Notes under the pieces: generated by a model
Told to the model about the DNA's origin: nothing
The model's database searches: none
Seen by the model: only the letters and a program-made list of their open reading frames with translations
Shown: positions 43,292 through 52,744 of the stretch, in pieces
Layout of the letters: every line of letters starts with the position of its first letter
Position numbering within the stretch: position 1 is the first letter of the stretch
Origin: Mucilaginibacter oryzae
GTDB taxonomy: Bacteria > Bacteroidota > Bacteroidia > Sphingobacteriales > Sphingobacteriaceae
Assembly: GCF_003148845.1 (NCBI RefSeq)
Contig: NZ_QGHA01000001.1
Span: 434,001 to 498,000, forward strand
DNA length: 64,000 bases
Reading direction: 5' to 3'
Translations under genes and position numbers: made by a program

Positions 43292-45367
43292 CTACCATAT
43301 CTTAATCCTCTCTTCCGGCTTTTTATACATTTTATCGCCCGGTTTCACGTCAAATGCCTTATACCAGGCATCCATATTGGTTACCGGCGCGTTGGTGCGA
43401 AACTGCTCGGGCGAGTGCGGGTCTGTTAAGATCCTTTGCGCGGCAGCCTCGGGCGTTTGAGCCGAACGCCATACCTGTGCCCAGGATAAAAAGAAACGCT
43501 GATCAGGCATAAACCCATCTGCTTTATTACCAGACCGGGCCTGTTTGGTTTTACTGAAAGCCTCATACGCGATGTTCAAACCGCCAAGATCGGCAAGATT
43601 TTCGCCAAGGGTCAGCTTCCCGTTTACGTGCAGGCTATCGAGTACCTTGAAAGCATTGTATTGGGCAACCACCTGGTCGGCGCGCGATTTAAATTTATTG
43701 GCGTCTTCGGCGGTCCACCAGTCGCGCAAGGTGCCATCCGCATCGTACTGACGGCCCTGATCGTCAAAACCATGGGTCATTTCATGGCCAATCACAGCCC
43801 CGATTCCTCCGTAGTTAATGGCATCATCAGCATTAAAATCAAAGAAAGGGAACTGCAGTATGCCTGCCGGGAACACGATTTCGTTATTCGTTGGGTTGTA
43901 ATACGCGTTAACCGTAGGCGGTGTCATGCCCCAGCGGGTTTTATCAACCGGTTTGCCTAAGCGGCTAACATTGAAATTGTATTTCCATATATTGATAGCA
44001 GTCAAATTGCCGTAATAATCATCGCGGTTAATCACAATGCCATCATACTTTTCCCAGTTATCCGGATAGCCGATTTTTACAGTAAAGGCGTTCAGTTTTT
44101 TCAGCGCGCGATCTTTGGTGGCGGGGCTCATCCACTCCAGGCGTTTTATACGATCGCCGAGGGTGGCTTTGAGGTTATTCACCAAAGCAACCATGTATTG
44201 TTTGGCGGCCGGAGTAAAATACTTCTCAACAAACAACTGGCCCAATAGTTCGCCAAGGCTATTATCAACAAAAGCGCTCATGCGCTCCTTGCGCGGTGTT
44301 TGTACTTTTTGCCCGCTTAAAGCGCTGCTAAAAGCAAAGCCCGCCTTAACAAAATCAGAGCTCAGGGAAACAGCGGCCCCTCTTAAAATATGCCAGCGAA
44401 GATAAATTTTAAGGTTAGCAACCGGCGTTGCGGCCAGCAGCGAATCTGTTGTTCTAAAAAAAGAAGGCTGCGCAACAATAATACTGTCCTGGCTACCGGC
44501 CTTAAGCGCCGGTAATATTTTGCTCCACTTTAAGTGGGGCGTTTGCTTTTCAAAATCAGCTACCAGGAATTTGTTGTAGGTAACATGCGGATCGCGCATA
44601 GCCACACGGCTTAACTGTGCCTTTGCCCAGGTATATTCGAGATTGTAAACGATATCAGCATTTTTTGCAGCTTCGTCTGCGCTGCTGCCGGTAAGCGTAA
44701 ATAAAGTAACAATTAATTTTTTTAAAGCTTCCTGCGCTTTTTTTGAACGCGCATCACTTTTCAGGTAATAATCCCTGTCGGGCAGGTTGATACCGCCCTG
44801 TCCAAGGTTAACAATGTACCTGTTTACATATTTATCATCCTGATCTACACTAAACCCGAAAACAGCAGAGCCCGCGCCGTTTACACGTTCATAAACTAAT
44901 TCGTTAATAACATCGTCAAGGTTTCTGATTTTGTCTATACGGTTTAAAAATGGCTTAATGGGGTCGTAGCCACGTTTTTCGATAGTGAGGGTGTCCATGC
45001 CGCTGGCATACAAATCGCCTACGCGTTGTTTCAGGCTGCCTTTGGGTTGTGATGCCGAGGTTTTGCTTACTTCATTTAACAGCCCAATCAGTTTATCGAT
45101 ATTTTCCTGGCGCAAAATATTGAAGCTTCCCCAACGGGTTTCTTTAGCAGGAACGGCATTACGCTTTAACCAGCCGCCGTTAGCGTATTCAAAAAAATCA
45201 TCGCCCGGTTTAACGGCCAGGTCCATGTTGGCCGGATCAATAAATTTTTTAGGAGGAGCGGCGGTTTTACGCTTGGCTTTTACCGGCTTAGGGCCATCCG
45301 CAGCGAAAACATTTACCGACATGCCGAGAGCTGCAGCCAGCACAATAAAGTATAACTTTAATTTCAT
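43292..45367 (-). CDS. M13 family zinc metallopeptidase (neprilysin/PepO-like)
   Basis: Exported endopeptidase of 691 aa with signal peptide (MKLKLYFIVLAAALGMSVNVFAA). Family features are 'MDLAVKPGDDFFEYANGGWLKRNAVP' near the N-terminus, 'VNAYYNPTNNEIVFPAGILQ', the zinc motif HEMTH within 'IGHEMTHGFDDQGRQYD' and the third ligand Glu in 'LGENLADLGGL'. The C-terminus has 'FFLSWAQVWRS' and 'MYKKPEERIKIW', the typical end of bacterial M13 enzymes. It acts on small peptides in the periplasm. Intact. It shares a terminator with the convergent doc operon. Confidence 0.96.
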   Translation of the reverse strand: MKLKLYFIVLAAALGMSVNVFAADGPKPVKAKRKTAAPPKKFIDPANMDLAVKPGDDFFEYANGGWLKRNAVPAKETRWGSFNILRQENIDKLIGLLNEVSKTSASQPKGSLKQRVGDLYASGMDTLTIEKRGYDPIKPFLNRIDKIRNLDDVINELVYERVNGAGSAVFGFSVDQDDKYVNRYIVNLGQGGINLPDRDYYLKSDARSKKAQEALKKLIVTLFTLTGSSADEAAKNADIVYNLEYTWAKAQLSRVAMRDPHVTYNKFLVADFEKQTPHLKWSKILPALKAGSQDSIIVAQPSFFRTTDSLLAATPVANLKIYLRWHILRGAAVSLSSDFVKAGFAFSSALSGQKVQTPRKERMSAFVDNSLGELLGQLFVEKYFTPAAKQYMVALVNNLKATLGDRIKRLEWMSPATKDRALKKLNAFTVKIGYPDNWEKYDGIVINRDDYYGNLTAINIWKYNFNVSRLGKPVDKTRWGMTPPTVNAYYNPTNNEIVFPAGILQFPFFDFNADDAINYGGIGAVIGHEMTHGFDDQGRQYDADGTLRDWWTAEDANKFKSRADQVVAQYNAFKVLDSLHVNGKLTLGENLADLGGLNIAYEAFSKTKQARSGNKADGFMPDQRFFLSWAQVWRSAQTPEAAAQRILTDPHSPEQFRTNAPVTNMDAWYKAFDVKPGDKMYKKPEERIKIW

Positions 45368-45578
45368 ATTAATAATAAAAAAGTTAAAGTTAATGAATAA
45401 AGTGCAACATGAACAGGCCTGCCTGAACCGAGGCCTAACGATTGAACCAGTTGATAATGGCTTCCAGCTTTGATTTTTTTAAAATATCAAGCCACAAACG
45501 GTGCAATGGCATTGTTTTCATAATAATCGCGTTGTTAGTACTATCAATAACTGAAGGATTGTAAAAATATTGTTTGAG

Positions 45579-45728
45579 TTATCTGAATCAGAATTTACCG
45601 AATTTTAGAATGAACAGCATTGTTAGTAATCATGATTCAAATTTTGTGTTTTAGTTTACGTTTTTATATGACTCGGGCACCTAATTATCCTGCAAATTCT
45701 AAAATTCTGTAAATTCTGATTCAGACAA
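45579..45728. repeat. 39-bp imperfect inverted repeat upstream of valS (dispersed repeat copy 2)
   Basis: Arms 45579-45617 and 45690-45728 match over 39 bases with five mismatches when one is reverse-complemented. The motif is TCTGAATCAGAATTTAC. It is related to words found at 26.8 kb and 52.5 kb. It occupies most of the 388-base gap between the M13 peptidase and valS genes. Confidence 0.75.
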
Positions 45729-45741
45729 TCACTAACTATCG

Positions 45742-45749
45742 TATTTTTG
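45742..45749 (+). promoter_or_regulatory. candidate -7 element of valS
   Basis: TATTTTTG matches TAnnTTTG and lies 7 bases before the valS ATG, implying a leaderless or nearly leaderless mRNA. No clear -33 box is present. Confidence 0.35.
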
Positions 45750-45755
45750 CGCGTT

Positions 45756-48431
45756 ATGAGTATTGCTAAAACATATATCCCTAAAGAAACCGAAGAAAAA
45801 TGGTACAGTTACTGGTTGCAGCACGGCTTTTTCAAGTCGGTGCCTGATGAGCGTGAGCCTTATACTATAGTCATTCCGCCGCCAAATGTTACCGGGGTTC
45901 TGCACATGGGCCACATGCTTAACAATACCATACAGGATGTGCTGGTTCGCCGCGCCCGTATGAAAGGCAAAAACGCCTGCTGGGTTCCCGGTACCGACCA
46001 TGCCAGTATTGCCACCGAAGCCAAAGTTGTTGCCATGCTGAAAGAGCGCGGCATCAGCAAAAAAGACCTTACCCGAGAGGAGTTTTTGAAATACGCCTGG
46101 GAATGGAAAGAAAAATACGGCGGCATTATCCTGGAGCAGCTTAAAAAATTGGGCGCCTCATGCGATTGGGACCGTACCAAATTTACCATGGACGAGAACC
46201 TGTCTGAAGCTGTTATCGATACTTTTATCCACCTGTATAAAAAAGGCTGGATTTACCGCGGTATCCGCATGATTAACTGGGACCCGCAAGGTAAAACTGC
46301 GGTGAGCGACGAAGAGGTGATCCGTAAGGAAGTTAACCAGAAGCTTTATTATATTAAGTATAAAGTCTCAAGTCTGAAGCCCGAAGTTGTAAGTCAGGAT
46401 TTGACTTCCGACTCAGAACTTCCAACTTCTGACTTCTTAACTATAGCCACCACCCGCCCCGAAACCATTATGGCCGATGCGGCGATCTGTATCAACCCTA
46501 ATGATGAGCGCTACCTGCATCTGCATGGTAAAAAAGTGTTTATTCCGTTAATTAACCGCGAAATCCCGGTGATACTGGATGATTATGTTACCATGGATTT
46601 TGGTACCGGCTGTTTAAAAGTTACCCCTGCACATGATTTAAATGACTATGAACTGGGCCAGCGCCACAACCTGCCCGTTATTGATATTTTGAACGACGAC
46701 GGCACGCTGAACGAAAAAGCCCAGATACTGGTTGGGGAAGACCGCTTTGCCGCCCGTAAAAAAATCGCGTTATTGCTGGAAGAAGCCGCTGCGCTGGAAA
46801 AGGTGGAAGAATATAAATCGCAGGTTGGTTTTTCTGAACGCACCAACGCGGTGATCGAGCCTAAGCTATCTATGCAATGGTTTTGCAAGATGGCCGAAAT
46901 GGCTAAACCTGCTTTGGATTATGTACTGAACGGCGAAATAAAACTGATCCCTGACAAATTCATCAACACCTACCGCCACTGGATGGAAAACGTACGCGAC
47001 TGGAACATCAGCCGCCAGTTATGGTGGGGACAGCAAATTCCGGCCTGGTATTTACCTACCGGCGAGTTTGTCATTGCTAAAAACATAGAAGAAGCGCTGA
47101 AAGAAGCACAGGCAATAAATCCGGCGCTTACCGCAGCCGATTTGAAACAGGATGAAGACGTGGTTGATACCTGGTTTTCGTCATGGCTATGGCCTATTTC
47201 GGTGTTTGATGGCTTTAAAGACCCTGATAACGCCGATATCAACTATTACTATCCAACCAACGACCTGGTTACCGCGCCGGAAATTTTATTTTTCTGGGTG
47301 GCAAGGATGATCATGGCGGGGCACGAGTTTAGGGGCGAAGTGCCTTTCCGTAATGTTTACCTTACCGGTATTGTAAGGGACAAGCAGGGCCGTAAAATGT
47401 CGAAATCGTTAGGCAACTCGCCCGATCCGCTTGATCTGATTGAGAATTACGGTGCTGATGGTGTTCGCGTGGGGATGCTGCTCTGCTCGCCTGCCGGCAA
47501 CGATTTGATGTTTGACGAAAGCTACTGTAAACAGGGGGCAGGTTTCGCCAACAAGATATGGAATGCGTTTAAGCTGGTAAAAGGCTGGGAGGTTGATGCA
47601 ACACTGCCTAACCCCAATGTTGTAGCTATAGAGTGGTTTGGCAACCGGTTTAACCAGGCCCTTACAGAAATTGAAGCCAACTTTGCGCAATACCGCCTCT
47701 CGGAAGCGTTGATGGATACCTACAAACTGGTATGGGACGATTTTTGCGCCTGGTACCTCGAAATGATCAAACCGGCCTATCAGCATCCTATTGACAAGGC
47801 AACATATGAGGCTACTATCGGCTTTTTTGAAAATATCCTGAAGGTGCTGCACCCTTTTATGCCGTTCCTTACCGAAGAGTTGTGGCATGACGAGTTGTTT
47901 GGCCAACGCACCGAAATGGACTGCTGTATTGTAGCGCAATTACCCGTTATTGGGGAAATAAATTCACGGCTGCTTGCAGATATTGAAGTGATAAAAGATG
48001 TTGTTACAAACCTCAGGAATACGCGCAAAACAAAACAGATAGCAGATAAAGAACCGCTTGAGTTATTTGTACGTCCAAATTCCGGTATTGATTATCATCA
48101 ATACCAGGCTATTATCAGCCGCCTGGGTAACATCGGCAAGTTTGATACCGTTACCGACAAGGTTGAAGGCGCCATCAGTTTCCTGGCCTCTACCGATGAA
48201 TTTTATGTGCCGTTTGAAGAGGAAATTGACCCGGTGGCAGAATGCGCCCGTTTGGCAAAGGAGAAAGAATATTTGCTCGGCTTTTTAAAGGCCGTTAACG
48301 GCAAATTAACTAACGAACGCTTTATGGCTAATGCTAAGCCTGAAGTTATAGCGGCCGAGCAAAAGAAAAAAACTGATGCCGAGGCTAAACTGGCTATCAT
48401 AGAAGAAAACCTGCAGGCTTTGGCTTGCTAA
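45756..48431 (+). CDS. valS: valyl-tRNA synthetase
   Basis: Charges tRNA-Val. 891 aa from ATG 45756 (MSIAKTYIPKETEEKWYSYW). The Rossmann domain has the HIGH-type motif in 'VLHMGHML', and the KMSKS loop is 'GRKMSKSLGN'. The editing domain contains 'TIATTRPETIMADAAICINPND'. An anticodon-binding domain and C-terminal coiled coil follow ('RNTRKTKQIADKEPL', 'FLKAVNGKLTNERFMANAKPEV'). Residues of about 204-227 (between 'YYIKYK' and 'LTIATTRPETI') are an extra Ser/Asp/Leu-rich stretch not usual in ValRS. Its DNA looks like a dispersed repeat (see separate entry). Confidence 0.97.
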   Translation: MSIAKTYIPKETEEKWYSYWLQHGFFKSVPDEREPYTIVIPPPNVTGVLHMGHMLNNTIQDVLVRRARMKGKNACWVPGTDHASIATEAKVVAMLKERGISKKDLTREEFLKYAWEWKEKYGGIILEQLKKLGASCDWDRTKFTMDENLSEAVIDTFIHLYKKGWIYRGIRMINWDPQGKTAVSDEEVIRKEVNQKLYYIKYKVSSLKPEVVSQDLTSDSELPTSDFLTIATTRPETIMADAAICINPNDERYLHLHGKKVFIPLINREIPVILDDYVTMDFGTGCLKVTPAHDLNDYELGQRHNLPVIDILNDDGTLNEKAQILVGEDRFAARKKIALLLEEAAALEKVEEYKSQVGFSERTNAVIEPKLSMQWFCKMAEMAKPALDYVLNGEIKLIPDKFINTYRHWMENVRDWNISRQLWWGQQIPAWYLPTGEFVIAKNIEEALKEAQAINPALTAADLKQDEDVVDTWFSSWLWPISVFDGFKDPDNADINYYYPTNDLVTAPEILFFWVARMIMAGHEFRGEVPFRNVYLTGIVRDKQGRKMSKSLGNSPDPLDLIENYGADGVRVGMLLCSPAGNDLMFDESYCKQGAGFANKIWNAFKLVKGWEVDATLPNPNVVAIEWFGNRFNQALTEIEANFAQYRLSEALMDTYKLVWDDFCAWYLEMIKPAYQHPIDKATYEATIGFFENILKVLHPFMPFLTEELWHDELFGQRTEMDCCIVAQLPVIGEINSRLLADIEVIKDVVTNLRNTRKTKQIADKEPLELFVRPNSGIDYHQYQAIISRLGNIGKFDTVTDKVEGAISFLASTDEFYVPFEEEIDPVAECARLAKEKEYLLGFLKAVNGKLTNERFMANAKPEVIAAEQKKKTDAEAKLAIIEENLQALAC
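46364..46437. repeat. repeat-derived in-frame insertion inside valS
   Basis: About 74 bases made of permutations of AAGTCTGAAG and its complement CTTCTGACTTC, forming an imperfect inverted repeat. They encode about 24 residues (V204-F227) at the start of the editing domain. Such GACTTCxGACTTC arrays look like Bacteroidota intergenic repeats. Here the frame is kept. Confidence 0.7.
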
Positions 48432-48457
48432 TTGCAGGATTCATCAACTTTGCACTA

Positions 48458-48488
48458 CAGGAAACCGTACCGAAAGTACGGTTTCCTG
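48458..48488 (+). terminator. hairpin after valS
   Basis: Arms 48458-48470 and 48476-48488 form a perfect 13-bp stem with loop CGAAA, 27 bases after the valS stop. No T-run follows. It is the probable end of the valS transcript. Confidence 0.6.
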
Positions 48489-48519
48489 GCAATGGCAAGG
48501 TTCATGATTTGTCCTGAAT

Positions 48520-50331
48520 ATGAATGATAATGTAAGTTTTTTTAACTTATCGATCTATAAAATCCTTCGGAAGGAACAGCCGTTTCTTGACCAGGCACGT
48601 ATCCGTTTACTGTATTATGGCTTTTTCCTGGTATTTGTTGCGCTTTGCGCGCTGTACCTGAACGTGTATTTTCAAAACCAGGGTATGTTAGCCAAAACCA
48701 CCCTGGTGCTCATGTTATCGGTTATAGTGCTGTTTAAATATTTAACATGGACATCCAACTGGCGGCTGGCATCACACGCGCTGCTTATAGTTGGCACCCT
48801 GGTAAACACCAGTTTGGTTTATATCAGCCTGCAAACCGTAAACATCATTGCCGTACAGGTTATTATCATCGTAGTGGCATTTAGCTTTTATATGCTGGGG
48901 CAAACCTGGGGGCTGATCTATTCCTTGCTCAATACCGTGCCGGTACTGATTTTCATGATCATTGAATATAACAGCGGCTATGTTATCGGTATAAAACCCA
49001 ATAAGATAGATCAGTCGACGATCATTATCAGCCTGTTTGCCAACTTTATCCTGCTGATATTTATTCACAGCCACTTTTACACCGCTTTTTTAAAAAACAT
49101 TAAAAACCTTAAGGATAGCAGCGAAGAACAAAAAAGACTTTACCATGAAATGGAAGCGGCTATTGAAAAAGCCGAAAAATCGGCCCTGGCAAAATCGGAG
49201 TTTTTGTCGACCATGTCGCACGAGATCCGCACTCCATTAAACGCTGTGATCGGCATGAGCAATTTGCTGATGATGGGCAGCCCAAGGCCCGATCAAAAAG
49301 AAAACCTCGAGATCCTGAAATTTTCGGCCAATAACCTGCTTGCCATTGTGAATGATGTGCTTGATTTCAGCAAGATCGAATCGGGCAAGGTGGTTTTTGA
49401 AAATATCAGGTTTAACCTGGTTGATCTGATGAACAATATCTGCGGCGGGCAGATGCTGAAAGCCGAAGAAAAAGGTTTATTGTTTAAGCTGGATGTTGAC
49501 AGTTCATTAAAACGCAGGGCGCTTTTTGGCGATCCTACACGCCTTACCCAGATCATTTTTAACCTGGTAAGCAATGCCATTAAATTTACCGAAAAGGGCA
49601 ATATCTGGGTGCGGGTTACCTGCGTTGAAGACAGGCACAACACCGTTACGGTAAATTTTTCGGTGAGGGACACGGGCATAGGCATAGAGAGCGATAAACT
49701 TGCCAACATATTTGAGCCCTTTACCCAGGAATCATTAGCTACCACCCGCAAATTTGGGGGCACCGGCCTGGGGCTGGCTATTGTTAAGCGTTTGCTGGAG
49801 TTGCAGGGCCTGCAAATGACGGTGAACAGTACACGCGGTTACGGCTCCGAATTTTTATTTAATATGGAGTTTCCGGTATCAACCGAAGTTTTACCCGAGC
49901 CTGTTGAAGCCGCCCCCGCTAACAACGCTGCGGTTGATGGTTTGCTTAGCAGCCTCAGGATATTAATTGCCGAAGATAATATGGTGAACGTAATGCTGAT
50001 GAAAAAGCTGCTGGCTAAATGGAACATTACGCCAACCATTGCCGAAAATGGCGAGCGGGCGGTTGAGTTTATGCAATACGGAAACTTTGATATTATACTG
50101 ATGGATTTACAGATGCCGATAATGAACGGCTTCGACGCATCGAAAGAGATTCGTAAAATGGCCGATCCGCGCAAATCACGGATACCGATCATCGCGCTTA
50201 CAGCATCGGCCTTGTTTGATATTAAGGACCAGGTTTATGAGGCCGGCATGAATGATTATGTATCAAAACCCTTTAAACCAGACGAACTACTGGAGAAACT
50301 GCAAACCTATGCACCAGGTAAAATGGCGTAG
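48520..50331 (+). CDS. hybrid sensor histidine kinase/response regulator
   Basis: 603-aa membrane sensor. Residues of about 25-190 hold five to six membrane helices ('RLLYYGFFLVFVALCALYL', 'TLVLMLSVIVLFKYL', 'AVQVIIIVVAFSFYMLGQ'). A coiled linker follows. HisKA has phospho-acceptor His234 in 'STMSHEIRTPLNAVIGM'. HATPase has 'IIFNLVSNAIKFTEKG' and 'GIGIESDKLANIFEPF', with G box 'GGTGLGLAIVKRLLEL'. A C-terminal receiver domain (about 485-600) has phospho-acceptor Asp529 ('DIILMDLQMPIMNG') and 'ALTASALF'. No Hpt or output domain is encoded nearby, so it must signal to a partner elsewhere. The signal sensed by the membrane domain is unknown. Confidence 0.95.
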   Translation: MNDNVSFFNLSIYKILRKEQPFLDQARIRLLYYGFFLVFVALCALYLNVYFQNQGMLAKTTLVLMLSVIVLFKYLTWTSNWRLASHALLIVGTLVNTSLVYISLQTVNIIAVQVIIIVVAFSFYMLGQTWGLIYSLLNTVPVLIFMIIEYNSGYVIGIKPNKIDQSTIIISLFANFILLIFIHSHFYTAFLKNIKNLKDSSEEQKRLYHEMEAAIEKAEKSALAKSEFLSTMSHEIRTPLNAVIGMSNLLMMGSPRPDQKENLEILKFSANNLLAIVNDVLDFSKIESGKVVFENIRFNLVDLMNNICGGQMLKAEEKGLLFKLDVDSSLKRRALFGDPTRLTQIIFNLVSNAIKFTEKGNIWVRVTCVEDRHNTVTVNFSVRDTGIGIESDKLANIFEPFTQESLATTRKFGGTGLGLAIVKRLLELQGLQMTVNSTRGYGSEFLFNMEFPVSTEVLPEPVEAAPANNAAVDGLLSSLRILIAEDNMVNVMLMKKLLAKWNITPTIAENGERAVEFMQYGNFDIILMDLQMPIMNGFDASKEIRKMADPRKSRIPIIALTASALFDIKDQVYEAGMNDYVSKPFKPDELLEKLQTYAPGKMA

Positions 50332-50332
50332 G

Positions 50333-50368
50333 AGCCCACCCAAACCCTCCCCGGAAGGGAGGGCTTTA
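50333..50368. repeat. REP-like palindromic repeat (core CCCTCCCCGGAAGGGAGGG)
   Basis: Core at 50345-50363, immediately after the hybrid kinase stop. The same core occurs in the opposite orientation at 56232-56250, and a related palindrome at 56049-56065. The flanking bases also match the 56.2-kb copy. Confidence 0.8.
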
Positions 50369-50453
50369 GAAAATTTCCCTTGCAATCGTTTGCAACGCGA
50401 ACAGTGATTTTTTCTTTTTGTCTCTTGAATCTTCCTGTCCTGATTCTACCCTC

Positions 50454-52265
50454 CTATTTATTCAATGCATCTCCGGCTTTAATCACCGCCTCATTCACCT
50501 CTTTAACCCTATCCAATTCCATTTTTTCAACAGCGCGATCATAAGTTAACACGCCATTTACTTCATGCTCCACATCTGTTGTTTGGGTATATATGGCTAC
50601 ACTTAAGCCTTTGTATTTCATTAGCTGCTCCACCTCGTCAAGTAAAAAAACATAACGATCAGTAAGGCGGGAACGCGTTGGTTCGTAGTCATACGCGTTG
50701 TTGTGAACGGGCCACATGTGGTTGCGCACAAACAGGCCTACGCCTCCAAATTCGCCTAACGAAGCCGCCCGGTGCGCATCTGGTACAGAAGCGCCGTAAG
50801 GGCCCACGTAAATATGGGTATCTACATAATCCCCATTGCCCGGGTCGCCATATGGCTTTTGATAGTCGGGGTTGTTGTTAAAACCGGAGTTGCCGTTAAC
50901 CAACCGTGACGGATCATACCGTTTAACCCAGTTGGTGATGTTTTTAACATCAAAGGCACCCCAGTTTTCGTTGAACGGCACCCAGGTAATTATTGAGGGC
51001 GAGTTGTAATGATCATCGATAATGGCCTTCAGTTCCTTGCGATAAACCTTGCGGTTTTGGGTAGAATCCTCGTTTTGATACCAAATGGCAGGCATATCCT
51101 GCCAAACCAGTAGCCCCATTTTGTCGGCCCAATAGTAAAAGCGCTGGGGTTCCGTTTTCATGTGTTTGCGAATGAGGTTGTAGCCCGCTTTCCTGGTGTA
51201 TTCCATATCAAACTTCAGGGCATCTTCAGTTGGGGCGGTTAAAACGCCATCGGGCCAGTAACCCTGGTCAAGCAGGCCCAGCTGCATCATGAATTTGCCG
51301 TTGATGAGTGGCCGGACCACACCGTTTAGTTTACCGAGTTTAATATCGCGCATACCGAAATAGCTTTTTACCTTGTCAGCCTCGCTCCCGTCGGTATTGT
51401 AAAGCGAGAGTTGCAGATCGTACAAAAACGGTGAATCGGGCGACCATAGCCTGGCATTATTTACCGGCAGATAAAAATACGTGCCGCCAACAGCTTCCGT
51501 TTTGGAAATTTCTTTACCATTGTTCAGCGCTACGGCCTTGATCTTTCCTTTGCCCTCGGTATTGACCCAAAGTTTTAAACGTTTACCTTCCACATCAGGC
51601 AATAGCCGGATACTTTTGATATACGATTTGTTTAGCGGTTCCAGCCAAACAGTTTGCCAGATGCCCGATGAAAAGGTGTAATCACCCCGCGGACCGTTTT
51701 TGCCGGAGGGCGTTTTGCCATCATTAGGATCTTTAGCGGCTACCACAATGGTATTGCCGCCTTTTTTCAGATAAGATGTAATATTAAAACTAAAGGAATC
51801 ATATCCGCCAGAATGCGAACCTACCTTTTTATCATTTACAAAAACAGTTGCATCATGATCTACCGCGCCAAAATGCAGCATAACCTGTTTTCCCTGCCAG
51901 TTTGCCGGGAGCTCAATGTTACGGCGGTACCACATATTAATTTCCTGTTTGCGCTGTATACCTGATAGTACCGATTCGGGGCAGAAGGGTACCTGGATCC
52001 TTTCGGTTTTACCTTCAAAAACGGCAGGTTTTTCAGGGTTTAAGGCATTAGGGGCATTCTTGCCGCCCATGTAATCCCATTTGCCGTTTAAACAAAGCCA
52101 GTCGGCACGTTCTAATTGAGGGCGGGGATATTCGGAGAGCGGGGTTTCTGCCTGTATGGCTTCCCTTGTCCAACGTGTGGGCAGTTTGGCCTCCTGGGCC
52201 AGGGCGGTGCATGCATATAAAAATGCTGCCAAAAGCAGGGCTTTTGCTTTGAGATAGGTATTCAT
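50454..52265 (-). CDS. glycoside hydrolase family 2 (beta-galactosidase/glucuronidase-like)
   Basis: 603-aa exported enzyme with signal peptide ([24 protein letters not shown]). A jelly-roll sugar-binding domain (about 60-210) has '[33 protein letters not shown]', then an Ig-like domain and the TIM barrel. The acid/base Glu is in '[12 protein letters not shown]', and the nucleophile is probably Glu in 'SLGEFGGVG'. '[20 protein letters not shown]' is also typical. The precise linkage is unknown. It is divergent from the rhamnose operon and might act on rhamnose-containing plant glycans, but this is inference. Confidence 0.92.
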   Translation of the reverse strand: MNTYLKAKALLLAAFLYACTALAQEAKLPTRWTREAIQAETPLSEYPRPQLERADWLCLNGKWDYMGGKNAPNALNPEKPAVFEGKTERIQVPFCPESVLSGIQRKQEINMWYRRNIELPANWQGKQVMLHFGAVDHDATVFVNDKKVGSHSGGYDSFSFNITSYLKKGGNTIVVAAKDPNDGKTPSGKNGPRGDYTFSSGIWQTVWLEPLNKSYIKSIRLLPDVEGKRLKLWVNTEGKGKIKAVALNNGKEISKTEAVGGTYFYLPVNNARLWSPDSPFLYDLQLSLYNTDGSEADKVKSYFGMRDIKLGKLNGVVRPLINGKFMMQLGLLDQGYWPDGVLTAPTEDALKFDMEYTRKAGYNLIRKHMKTEPQRFYYWADKMGLLVWQDMPAIWYQNEDSTQNRKVYRKELKAIIDDHYNSPSIITWVPFNENWGAFDVKNITNWVKRYDPSRLVNGNSGFNNNPDYQKPYGDPGNGDYVDTHIYVGPYGASVPDAHRAASLGEFGGVGLFVRNHMWPVHNNAYDYEPTRSRLTDRYVFLLDEVEQLMKYKGLSVAIYTQTTDVEHEVNGVLTYDRAVEKMELDRVKEVNEAVIKAGDALNK

Positions 52266-52314
52266 GGGTAGATGTTGCAGTTAACAAGGTTATGAATGCC
52301 TAAAGTAAGGAATA

Positions 52315-52327
52315 GATAACCGTTATC
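52315..52327. promoter_or_regulatory. GATAAC-C-GTTATC palindrome, candidate operator
   Basis: Perfect 13-bp dyad with a single central base, about 50 bases upstream of the GH2 start. It suits a LacI- or GntR-type repressor. No such regulator gene is nearby. Confidence 0.35.
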
Positions 52328-52339
52328 ATAACATTTTAT

Positions 52340-52680
52340 TTGTGGGGCTTACACCGATTGATTTTTGATTACACCGATTTTAACCGTTGATTGGGGATGA
52401 TTACGCTGATTTCGCTGGATTTTTTTCTTTGTGATTAAAATGATTTTTATGATTACGCTGTTTTTTCTGAACCAGAATTTATAGAATTAAGGAATTGATC
52501 GAAATTTCGCTGCATTCTGTTGATTCCTTTAATTCCCCCCAATTTAAGTTCAGACAAAACGCCATGCATCAGGTCGTGACACGACCTCCGGGAGAAAATT
52601 AACAGGATGCCTGCAAAACTCCTTATTCTGAAAATCCTACAATTCTGTAAAGTCTGATTGACGACAATCCACAGAGACAG
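52340..52680. repeat. dispersed AT-rich repeat locus (copy 3)
   Basis: Within the 479-base gap between the GH2 gene and rhaT. It carries the same words as at 26.8 kb (TGATTACACCGATT, TGATTACGCTGATTT, TATAGAATTAAGG, TTCAGACAAA) and 45.6 kb (CTACAATTCTGTAAAGTCTGATT). It also has a small palindrome GGTCGTGACACGACC at about 52573-52587. No gene seen. Confidence 0.55.
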
Positions 52681-52709
52681 CAGGGGATAGTTAAAGGATT
52701 TATATTATC

Positions 52710-52730
52710 TACATTAGCCTTACCAATGTA
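52710..52730. promoter_or_regulatory. TACATT-N9-AATGTA dyad, candidate rhamnose-operon operator
   Basis: A 21-bp dyad with 6-bp half-sites lies 14 bases before the rhaT start. Its position fits a repressor or activator site for the rhamnose genes. It is a candidate only. Confidence 0.4.
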
Positions 52731-52744
52731 AACCAATTAAGAGT

